Assembly (NCBI GenBank): GCA_045402695.1
Contig: JAWPNA010000368.1
Span: 1-6,161, forward strand
Reading direction: 5' to 3'
Length of the DNA stretch: 6,161 bases
From: JAWPNA01 sp045402695
GTDB taxonomy: Bacteria; Acidobacteriota; Polarisedimenticolia; JACPZX01; DASXTC01
Numbering within the stretch: position 1 is the stretch's first letter; every line of letters begins with the position of its first letter. The position numbers and the translations under genes are program-made. Positions 1 to 5,604 of the stretch are shown here, in pieces. The notes beneath the pieces are model-generated. The model was not told where the DNA came from, ran no database searches, and was given only the letters and a program-made list of their open reading frames with translations.

Positions 1-143
1 CCCACGAGGCCCAGCGTGCGGCCCTGGGCAACCGTGAGGTCCACCCCGTCCACCGCGCGGACGTGCCCGGTGGTCCGCCCGAACACACCGCGCCGGATCG
101 GGAAGTGCTTGGCAAGCCCGCGCACTTCCAGAAGGTCGGACAT
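1..143 (-). CDS. Peptide ABC transporter ATP-binding protein, DppF/OppF type (5' fragment)
   Basis: Only the first 47 codons are in the window; the rest runs off the left edge. The visible protein starts MSDLLEVRGLAKHFPIRRGV and continues through a stretch containing HVRAVDGVDLTVAQG, ending at LGLVG, just before the expected Walker A loop. This is the usual N-terminus of the second ATPase of dipeptide/oligopeptide importers: the LLEV-GL-KHFP opening, then an insert with a GxxxxxxxxVRAVDGV pattern. It would sit on the cytoplasmic face and hydrolyse ATP together with the neighbouring DppD-like subunit. It begins 8 bases after the stop of that gene, with a good Shine-Dalgarno sequence, so the two are one operon. 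Peptide versus nickel or other solute cannot be decided from the fragment. Family assignment is confident, substrate is not. Confidence 0.88.
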   Translation of the reverse strand, partial: MSDLLEVRGLAKHFPIRRGVFGRTTGHVRAVDGVDLTVAQGRTLGLV

Positions 144-148
144 GAAGT

Positions 149-153
149 CTCCT
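149..153 (-). promoter_or_regulatory. Ribosome binding site of the DppF-like gene
   Basis: Minus-strand AGGAG overlaps the TAG stop codon of the upstream ATPase gene and lies 5 bases before the ATG at 143..141. It fixes the start of the fragmentary gene and points to coupled translation of the two ATPases. Confidence 0.75.
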
Positions 154-1252
154 ATCGTCCGCTGACCGGATCCCACCCGCTCCCCTCCACGCGAGGGGGC
201 GCCTCGGGAGCCGGCTTGTACTTGAAACAGGCCACGCGCCGCGGGCCGGCGGCGGAAGCAGCCGACGGCTTCGGGATCGCGGCGATCGCCAGCAGCGCCG
301 GCGGAAACTCGTGGCACTCAGGCATCACATCGGGGCATCGGGGGTTGAAAGCGCAGCCGCGAGGAAGGTCGAGCAGGTCTGGCACCATCCCCTCGATCGC
401 CTTGAGCCTCGGCCGCTCCATGCCCGCCCCGGGCCTTACCGCCTGCGCCCCGGGGATCGACCGCAGCAGACCGACCGTGTAGGGGTGCTGTGGATCGCGG
501 AAGAGATCGCGAACGCCGGCTTCCTCAACGATCTTGCCGGCGTACATGACGGCCACGCGGTCCGCCACTTCCGCCACCACACCTAGATCGTGGGTGATCA
601 AGAGGATCGTCAGCCGGTATCTGTCTCGCAGGCGCAGCATCAGGTCGAGGATTTGTGCCTGGATGGTCACGTCCAGGGCAGTGGTGGGCTCGTCCGCGAT
701 CAGCAGGCTCGGCCCGCAGATGAGGGCTATGGCGATCATCGCGCGCTGTCGCATCCCCCCCGAGAGCTGGTGAGGGTACTCGCGGGCGCGGCGCTCGGGC
801 TCGGGCATGGCGACTTCCTCCAGCATCCGCACCGCTTCCTTCATCGCCTCCTTGCGGCTCGCCCCCTTGTGGATCATCACCGACTCGGCGACCTGGTAGC
901 CGATGGTGAAGACGGGGTTCAAGGCCGTGGCCGGCTCCTGAAAGATGAGCCCGATCTCCGACCCGCGCAGCCGCCGCATCTGCGACTCGGGCAGCGCGAG
1001 CAGGTCCTCTCCCTTGAAGAGGATCTCCCCGCCCACGATCCGGCCGGGCGGCGATACGAGGCGCATCAGGGACAGCGACGTGACGGATTTGCCGCAGCCC
1101 GACTCACCCACCAGGCCCAGCACCTCTCCTTGCGCCATCTTGAAGGAGACATCGTCCACGGCCTTGACCACGCCTGCCTCGGTGAAGAAGCAGGTGCGCA
1201 GTCCCTTTACTTCGAGAAGGTGGTCCCAGGTCCGCGGCTCTGACGGCGACAT
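152..1252 (-). CDS. Peptide ABC transporter ATP-binding protein, DppD/OppD type
   Basis: This 366-residue protein is a complete ABC ATPase of the dipeptide/oligopeptide importer family. It would power uptake from the cytoplasmic side of two membrane permeases not present here. Visible motifs, in order: Walker A GESGCGKS (49-56), Q-loop FQEP (Q105), signature LSGGMRQR (163-170), Walker B LLIADEP (183-189), D-loop ALD (192-194) and switch His221 in THDLG. After residue 250 comes the oligopeptide-transporter C-terminal extension with DPQHPYT (253-259). It has four cysteines, C300, C306, C313 and C342, in the spacing CX5CX6CX28C, the pattern linked to an iron-sulfur cluster in Dpp-type ATPases. 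Length is slightly long for the family (about 320-350) because of an Ala/Pro-rich tail. No clear Shine-Dalgarno precedes the ATG, but no other in-frame start before the conserved LLEVKGL block looks better. It lies 70 bases after the mutase gene and 8 bases before the DppF-like partner. Substrate is inferred only at family level; OppD is equally possible as a name. Confidence 0.95.
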   Translation of the reverse strand: MSPSEPRTWDHLLEVKGLRTCFFTEAGVVKAVDDVSFKMAQGEVLGLVGESGCGKSVTSLSLMRLVSPPGRIVGGEILFKGEDLLALPESQMRRLRGSEIGLIFQEPATALNPVFTIGYQVAESVMIHKGASRKEAMKEAVRMLEEVAMPEPERRAREYPHQLSGGMRQRAMIAIALICGPSLLIADEPTTALDVTIQAQILDLMLRLRDRYRLTILLITHDLGVVAEVADRVAVMYAGKIVEEAGVRDLFRDPQHPYTVGLLRSIPGAQAVRPGAGMERPRLKAIEGMVPDLLDLPRGCAFNPRCPDVMPECHEFPPALLAIAAIPKPSAASAAGPRRVACFKYKPAPEAPPRVEGSGWDPVSGR

Positions 1253-1322
1253 AGGAGCGCCACTCTACCACCGACCGGAGGCTGCGTGGTTCCCTGCCCT
1301 CGCACGATGACGCGACTGCGAA

Positions 1323-2933
1323 TCAGACGGGCGCGCGGTACGTGGTGAAGATCTTGCGCAGTGTGTCGGCGATCTCGCCGAGCGTGGCGTGCGCCTCGAC
1401 GGCGTCGAGGATCCTCGGTAGAAGGTTCTCGGCGCCCCGCGCGGCCTCCTCGACGGCCTGGAGGGCCGACGCCGTGCCGGCCGCATCCCTGTTCGCGCGC
1501 AGCGCCCGCACGCGCTCGACCTGCGCGCGCTCCAGATCGAGGTCCAGCCTGTGCAAAGGAATTTCCGTCCCGCCGCCGCCCGCGTACTTGTTGGCGCCCA
1601 CGACGGCGCGCTCCCCCGACTCGATCTCGGCCTGGTACCTGTAAGCGGATTCCTGAATCTGCTGCTGGATGTAGCCGCGTTCGATGGCCACGACCGCGCC
1701 GCCGATCGCGTCAATGGCGGCGATCTTCTCGGAAGCCTCCTCCTCGATCCGGCTTGTGAGCGACTCGATGTAATACGACCCGGCCACCGGATCGATGGTG
1801 TTGGTGATGCCGGATTCCTCCGCGATGATCTGCTGCGTGCGCAGGGCGACCGTGGCCGCCGTCGCCGTGGGCAGCGACAACGCCTCATCCATCGAGTTGG
1901 TGTGCAGCGACTGGGTGCCACCCAGCACCGCGGCCAGCGCCTGGATGGCCACACGCACCACGTTGTTTTCCGGCTGCTGGGCGGTGAGTGTGGAGCCCGC
2001 GGTCTGAGTGTGGAACCTGAGCATCGCCGCCTTCGGCTCGGTGAGATGGAACCGCTCCCTCATGAGCCGCGCCCAGAGTCGGCGCGCGGCGCGGAACTTG
2101 GCGACCTCCTCCAGCAGGTCATTGTGCGCGGCGAAGAAAAACGAGATGCGGGGCGCGAGGTCCGGCAAGGACAGCCCGGCCCGGCGTGCGGCCTCGAGGT
2201 AGGCGATCCCGTTCGCCAGGGTGAAGCCCACCTCCTGCGCCGCCGTGCACCCCGCCTCTCGCATGTGGTACCCCGAGATCGAGATCGGGTTCCATCGCGG
2301 CAGGTGGCGGGCGGCGAAGGCGAGCGTGTCGGTCACCAGGCGCATGGAGGGGCCGGGCGGATAGATATAGGTGCCCCGCGCGGCGTATTCCTTGAGCACG
2401 TCGTTCTGGATCGTGCCCGAGAGCTGCTGCATCGGAATGCCGCGTCTGCGGGCCACTCCAACGTAAAGGCACAGCAGCGTTGCGGCGGTGGCGTTGATGG
2501 TCATCGAGATGGAGACTTTGTCGAGCGGGATCTCCTCCAGCAGCGTCTCCATGTCATCCAGGGAGTCGATGGCCACTCCGGAGCGGCCCACCTCCCCGAG
2601 CGCCATCGGGTTGTCCGAGTCGTACCCCATCTGGGTGGGAAGATCGAACGCCACCGACAATCCGGTCTGCCCCTGCGAGAGCAGGTAGCGGAAGCGCTCG
2701 TTGGTCTGCCGGGCGGTCCCGAAGCCGGCGTACTGGCGCATGGTCCAGAAGCGGCCGCGATACATCGTGGGCTGGATGCCGCGCGTGAAGGGGAACTCGC
2801 CCGGGTAGCCCAGGTCGCGCTCGTGGTCAAACCCGGCGATGTGATCGCGCGTGCAGATCGGGTCGGGTTCCAGGCCGTCGTCGGTCGAAGACGGCCCAGG
2901 CTTGAGGCGGCCGCCGGTGGGTTTGTCAGCCAT
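1323..2933 (-). CDS. mcmA1: Methylmalonyl-CoA mutase, large (catalytic) subunit of the split type
   Basis: This 536-residue protein is the substrate-binding TIM-barrel half of a coenzyme-B12 acyl-CoA mutase, interconverting (R)-methylmalonyl-CoA and succinyl-CoA in propionate metabolism. Core motifs are PTMYRGRFWTMRQYAGFGTA (55-74), GLSVAFDLPTQMGYDSDNP (91-109), GTIQND (173-178), TYIYPP (188-193), SISGYHMREAG (218-228) and TQSLHTNSMDEALSLPT (340-356). Mapped on Propionibacterium MCM with a constant offset of 21, the key residues are kept: Tyr89 is Y68, Arg207 is R186, His244 is H223 and Gln197 is Q176. Y68 and R186 argue for methylmalonyl-CoA; isobutyryl-CoA mutases carry Phe and Gln there. 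The protein ends at about residue 536 with no cobalamin-binding DxHxxG domain, so it must pair with a separate small subunit of about 140 residues, which is not in the window. The start follows a TATACT box by 9 bases with no Shine-Dalgarno, suggesting a leaderless message. The first 45 residues are poorly conserved linker. Confidence 0.95.
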   Translation of the reverse strand: MADKPTGGRLKPGPSSTDDGLEPDPICTRDHIAGFDHERDLGYPGEFPFTRGIQPTMYRGRFWTMRQYAGFGTARQTNERFRYLLSQGQTGLSVAFDLPTQMGYDSDNPMALGEVGRSGVAIDSLDDMETLLEEIPLDKVSISMTINATAATLLCLYVGVARRRGIPMQQLSGTIQNDVLKEYAARGTYIYPPGPSMRLVTDTLAFAARHLPRWNPISISGYHMREAGCTAAQEVGFTLANGIAYLEAARRAGLSLPDLAPRISFFFAAHNDLLEEVAKFRAARRLWARLMRERFHLTEPKAAMLRFHTQTAGSTLTAQQPENNVVRVAIQALAAVLGGTQSLHTNSMDEALSLPTATAATVALRTQQIIAEESGITNTIDPVAGSYYIESLTSRIEEEASEKIAAIDAIGGAVVAIERGYIQQQIQESAYRYQAEIESGERAVVGANKYAGGGGTEIPLHRLDLDLERAQVERVRALRANRDAAGTASALQAVEEAARGAENLLPRILDAVEAHATLGEIADTLRKIFTTYRAPV

Positions 2934-2950
2934 TCGCGGGCCAGTATATC
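2923..2950 (+). promoter_or_regulatory. Candidate promoter of mtnA (near-leaderless)
   Basis: TTGTCA (2923-2928, five of six matches to the -35 consensus) is followed after 16 bases by TATATC (2945-2950, four of six at -10). A start about seven bases downstream falls within about three bases of the mtnA ATG at 2960, so the transcript would be leaderless or nearly so. There is no Shine-Dalgarno sequence in the gap, which fits. The -35 lies inside the first codons of the divergent mutase gene. This is a motif reading, not measured. Confidence 0.4.
2943..2948 (-). promoter_or_regulatory. Candidate -10 element of the mutase gene
   Basis: On the minus strand the patch reads TATACT, five of six matches to the sigma-70 -10 box, ending 9 bases before the mutase ATG. 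The best -35 at standard spacing, AAGGCA at 2970..2965, is weak (three of six). The predicted start is only zero to three bases before the ATG, and no Shine-Dalgarno is visible. The element overlaps the -10 proposed for mtnA on the other strand. Confidence 0.4.
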
Positions 2951-2959
2951 ATCGCGCCC

Positions 2960-4021
2960 ATGACTGCCTTTCAGCGCGGGGCTTTCAGCACGATCGAGTG
3001 GACCGATGCCGGCGTGGTGATGCTGGACCAGCGCCTGCTGCCCGCCGACGAGATCTACCTCACGCTGAAATCGCCCGAGGAGGTGGCCGCGTCGATCAAG
3101 AGCATGGTGATCCGCGGAGCCCCGGCCATCGGCGTGGCCGCGGCGATGGGCGTGGCGTTGGGAGCGGTGCAGGCGTCACGCCTGCCGCGCGATCGATTCA
3201 ACCGGCGGATGGAGGAGGTGTGCGACCTGCTCGCGGCCACGCGGCCGACGGCCGTCAACCTCTTCTGGGCCATCACGAGGATGAAGGAGGTCTGGGCCTC
3301 GGCGCGCGACCTGCCCTTGCCGGACATCGCGGCGCTCCTGGTCGAGCAGGCGCTGCGCATGCGGAATGAGGACGAAGCAGCCTGCCGGCGCATGGGACGC
3401 TTCGGCGCGCCGCTGATGCCCGACTCGGGCCAGGTGCTGACCCACTGCAACGCGGGAGCCCTTGCCACCGCCGGATACGGCACCGCGCTCGGCGTGATCC
3501 GGGCGGCGGTGGAGGCAGGCAAGAAGATCAGCGTCCTGGCCGACGAGACCCGACCCTTCCTGCAAGGAGCGCGCCTCACCGCCTGGGAGCTTGCCAAGGA
3601 CGGCATCCCCGTCACCGTCATCACCGACAGCATGGCCGGCCACTTCCTCAAGAAGGGAGATGTCGGCGCCGTCATCGTGGGAGCCGACCGCATCGCCGCC
3701 AACGGCGACACGGCCAACAAGATCGGCACCTACACCGTGGCCGTGCTGGCGCGCGAAAACCACGTGCCGTTCTACGTGGCCGCCCCTCTATCCACCGTGG
3801 ATCTGAGCATTCCGACGGGCGACCAGATTCCGATCGAGCAGCGCGACGCCCGCGAGGTCACCCACCTCAAGGACCAGCCGCTCACTCCCGAGGGCGTTGC
3901 CGTGCACAACCCGGCCTTCGATGTCACCCCGCATGCATTCATCGCTGCCATCATCACGGACGCCGGAGTGGCCCGGCCGCCCTACACCGAGAGCCTTTCG
4001 GCGCTGAGTCGGTCCGCTTGA
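2960..4021 (+). CDS. mtnA: S-methyl-5-thioribose-1-phosphate isomerase
   Basis: This 353-residue cytoplasmic enzyme converts methylthioribose-1-phosphate to methylthioribulose-1-phosphate in the methionine (methylthioadenosine) salvage pathway. It belongs to the eIF2B-related sugar isomerase fold. Family motifs are all present: RGAPAIGVAAA (52-62), VLTHCNAGALATAGYGTALG (159-178), LADETRPFLQGARLTAWEL (193-211), ITDSMAG (221-227), VGADRIAANGDTANKIGTY (240-258) and NPAFDVTPHAFI (317-328). The catalytic pair is C163 and D243, matching Cys160 and Asp240 of the Bacillus subtilis enzyme with a constant offset of 3. Length is normal for the family. The ATG at 2960 places the conserved TIEW segment at residues 11-14, as expected. 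No other salvage gene (mtnP, mtnB, mtnC, mtnD) is in the window, so the rest of the pathway must be elsewhere. It is divergent from the mutase gene with 26 bases between the starts. eIF2B-like paralogues (ribose-1,5-bisphosphate isomerase) are the main alternative, but the motif match makes MtnA much more likely. Confidence 0.96.
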   Translation: MTAFQRGAFSTIEWTDAGVVMLDQRLLPADEIYLTLKSPEEVAASIKSMVIRGAPAIGVAAAMGVALGAVQASRLPRDRFNRRMEEVCDLLAATRPTAVNLFWAITRMKEVWASARDLPLPDIAALLVEQALRMRNEDEAACRRMGRFGAPLMPDSGQVLTHCNAGALATAGYGTALGVIRAAVEAGKKISVLADETRPFLQGARLTAWELAKDGIPVTVITDSMAGHFLKKGDVGAVIVGADRIAANGDTANKIGTYTVAVLARENHVPFYVAAPLSTVDLSIPTGDQIPIEQRDAREVTHLKDQPLTPEGVAVHNPAFDVTPHAFIAAIITDAGVARPPYTESLSALSRSA

Positions 4022-4048
4022 CAATCGAACTCCGAACGGTCAGATAAT
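4018..4048 (+). promoter_or_regulatory. Sigma-70-type promoter of the DUF2235 gene
   Basis: A perfect -35 box TTGACA (4018-4023) overlaps the mtnA stop codon TGA (4019-4021). It is followed by GATAAT (4043-4048), five of six matches to the -10 consensus. The spacer is 19 bases, two longer than ideal. A start at about 4055 would leave a leader of roughly 14 bases with the Shine-Dalgarno sequence right at its 5' end. It would let the hydrolase gene be expressed independently of mtnA. Confidence 0.55.
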
Positions 4049-4055
4049 CGCGAGC

Positions 4056-4061
4056 GGGAGG
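4056..4061 (+). promoter_or_regulatory. Ribosome binding site of the DUF2235 gene
   Basis: GGGAGG lies 7 bases before the ATG at 4069, a standard strong Shine-Dalgarno arrangement. It supports that start, which also places the family's DGTWN motif at residues 7-11 as expected. Confidence 0.75.
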
Positions 4062-4068
4062 GCAGGTC

Positions 4069-4989
4069 ATGGCGCTCTACGCATTTGACGGGACGTGGAA
4101 CGAGAAACACGAGGAGGCGCCCAAGGAGACCAACGTCGTCAAGTTCAGGGACGCCTACAAGGGAACGCGGTTCTACCAGGAGGGAGTGGGCACGCGGCTC
4201 GGATGGGCCGGCAAGGTCATCGGCGGCCTGACGGGCGCGGGTGGGCCTCATCGGGTCAATGCGGCCCTCGAGGAGCTGACGCGCACTCTCAAGAATGGGG
4301 ACACCGGCATCGATGTCGGGGGGTTCAGCCGGGGCGCGGCCCTGGCCCTGGACTTCGCCAACCGGATCGCGGCCGAAAAGGAACTGGGCGCTCCCGGCCG
4401 CGGTCCCGCCGAAATCCGTTTCGTGGGGCTCTGGGACACGGTCCCTTCCTTCGGCATCCCCGGCAATGAGGTCAATCTCGGCTACCTCCTAGGCCTTCCT
4501 CCCACCGTGAGGAAGTGCTTTCACGCCATGGCCCTCGACGAGAGGCGAGGGAACTTCCCACTGATGCGTCTCGCGGCCAAGGTGGCCGATGCGACCCGCG
4601 AGGGCCGCCTGTACGAGGTGTGGTTCAGGGGCGTCCATTCCGACGTGGGCGGAGGCAACGAGAACGAAGGGCTCTCGAGCATCGCTCTTCACTGGATGCT
4701 CAAGCGGGCCGAATCCTGCGAGCTGGATTTGAAGGCCGAGAAGGTGGAGCAGCACCGTAGGTTGATGAATCCCGATGCGGAGATTCGTCCCGTCAGGATC
4801 GATCCGATCAAGGATCCCTTCCGCCCCGTCATGTGGACCGATGTCGTGCACGCGTCGGTGCGCAGGAGGGTCAGCACCGCGTCGATCGAGTACAACAACC
4901 CGCCTTCCGGGCTTCAGGTCGTCGATGACGGCGGGGTCATCCTCGCCGCGCGCTTTGGCCGGCAGGCGGACATGGACAGAATGGCCTGA
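4069..4989 (+). CDS. DUF2235 alpha/beta-hydrolase, Tle1-phospholipase-like
   Basis: This 306-residue protein has the full DUF2235 signature. It opens with AFDGTWN (5-11) and TNV (21-23), then FYQEGVGTR (35-43). The nucleophile elbow is GGFSRGA (84-90, Ser87). VGLWDTVPSFGIP (119-131) carries Asp123, CFHAMALDERRGNFP (150-164) follows, and VWFRGVHSDVGGG (184-196) carries His190. Ser87, Asp123 and His190 are the expected catalytic triad of this family. Characterised members include Tle1 type VI secretion phospholipases; many others are uncharacterised. There is no signal peptide, membrane helix or added MIX/PAAR-like domain, so it is probably cytoplasmic unless secreted by a dedicated system. No VgrG, PAAR or immunity-type gene is visible beside it: upstream is mtnA, downstream a convergent membrane protein. 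It has its own predicted promoter and Shine-Dalgarno. Family membership is secure; lipase activity and a role in antagonism are inference. Confidence 0.9.
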   Translation: MALYAFDGTWNEKHEEAPKETNVVKFRDAYKGTRFYQEGVGTRLGWAGKVIGGLTGAGGPHRVNAALEELTRTLKNGDTGIDVGGFSRGAALALDFANRIAAEKELGAPGRGPAEIRFVGLWDTVPSFGIPGNEVNLGYLLGLPPTVRKCFHAMALDERRGNFPLMRLAAKVADATREGRLYEVWFRGVHSDVGGGNENEGLSSIALHWMLKRAESCELDLKAEKVEQHRRLMNPDAEIRPVRIDPIKDPFRPVMWTDVVHASVRRRVSTASIEYNNPPSGLQVVDDGGVILAARFGRQADMDRMA

Positions 4990-5010
4990 GAGCGCCGCTG
5001 ACCCGATTCA

Positions 5011-5604
5011 TCAAGCCTCGCGCTGGGATTCCTCCAGCGCGGCCAGCTCGCGGCGCGCCCACCTTCCGTACCAGACGCTCCAGACGCTCGCGGCGAGGAC
5101 GAACAGCGCGATCAGCCCGTACCGGAACAAGTACGCCTGCGGGTGAAGCGCGAACTTCACAGGGTCAGACGCGTACTCCCACCATCCCCACGGAACGAGG
5201 AAGATCACCTCGGCAGCGAGGAGCCATCGCGTGAAGCGCACGGTCCTGAGCTTCCTCAGGCACCGCTCGCGCGTCAGGGCGACGAACGCCTCGGTGGTCT
5301 GCCCCTCGGGGCGCCAGATGCCGCGGCGGTTCCACAGCGAGAAGCCCCAGGCAGCGAACACGAAGATCCAGATCATGGCGCACCAGGCGAGCATGATCGG
5401 ACGCGGGTTGCCCGCCGCGACGATGAAGGACAGCGCCAGCATCCCCACAGCCAAGGCGTACTCCAACGCCGCCGCGAGGATCATCATCAGGCTCGCGCGC
5501 CGGACCCTTGCCTCCAGCCGCGAGCGTACTTCGGGCGCCGGCGCATCGTCGGCTCGCCAGGCCCGCGCCCAGCCTTCCCACTCGGTGTCCTGACGCGTCG
5601 TCAT
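5011..5604 (-). CDS. Four-helix membrane protein, probable anti-sigma partner of the ECF sigma factor
   Basis: I do not recognise a named family for this 197-residue protein. It has a hydrophilic N-terminus of about 36 residues rich in Trp (W9, W12, W16), ending in an Arg-rich amphipathic stretch. Four hydrophobic segments follow at about 37-64, 68-91, 126-143 and 158-180. A charged loop (about 92-125, with several Arg and Lys) separates the two helix pairs, and the short C-terminus is charged. Both termini are predicted in the cytoplasm. No zinc-binding HxxxCxxC motif of classical anti-sigma proteins is present. The start chosen, ATG at 5604, overlaps the sigma-factor stop as ATGA and has AGAGG six bases upstream. 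The open frame continues far upstream but only as a shadow of the sigma gene. The tight coupling and the helical N-terminus before membrane segments suggest it holds or releases the sigma factor. That role is inferred from position, not from homology. Confidence 0.82.
   Translation of the reverse strand: MTTRQDTEWEGWARAWRADDAPAPEVRSRLEARVRRASLMMILAAALEYALAVGMLALSFIVAAGNPRPIMLAWCAMIWIFVFAAWGFSLWNRRGIWRPEGQTTEAFVALTRERCLRKLRTVRFTRWLLAAEVIFLVPWGWWEYASDPVKFALHPQAYLFRYGLIALFVLAASVWSVWYGRWARRELAALEESQREA
5019..5041. repeat. 8-bp inverted repeat at the convergent gene ends
   Basis: CGCGCTGG (5019-5026) and CCAGCGCG (5034-5041) can form an 8-bp hairpin with a 7-base loop. It lies in the last codons of the membrane-protein gene, just beyond the stop of the convergent DUF2235 gene. 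No T-run follows in either direction, so a classical intrinsic terminator is not supported; it may slow or end transcription leaving the DUF2235 gene. Confidence 0.35.

Noticed and set aside
182..198. 6-bp hairpin CCCCTC / GAGGGG near the end of the DppD-like gene
   Set aside because: Short, inside coding sequence, no T-run, and the downstream gene is clearly co-transcribed; not a terminator.
590..1243. 217-codon plus-strand open frame antisense to the DppD-like gene
   Set aside because: Same cause: low stop-codon frequency opposite a GC-rich gene; no domain and no ribosome binding site.
1253..1322. 70-base gap between the mutase and the DppD-like gene as terminator or small RNA
   Set aside because: I see no stable stem with T-run. 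The TAGAGT near the DppD-like start lacks a usable -35, so I did not list a promoter.
1265..1954. 229-codon minus-strand frame overlapping the mutase 3' half
   Set aside because: Almost entirely Arg, Ser and Pro, a shifted-frame reading of the mutase. The mutase motifs run uninterrupted in the other frame, so no frameshift or fused B12 domain is hidden here.
1551..2963. 470-codon plus-strand open frame antisense to the mutase gene
   Set aside because: It mirrors a gene with strong family motifs throughout. The product is Arg/Gly/His-rich without recognisable domains, as expected from the complementary frame of a high-GC gene.
3176..3763. 195-codon minus-strand open frame inside mtnA
   Set aside because: Antisense shadow of a gene with complete MtnA motifs; no domain seen.
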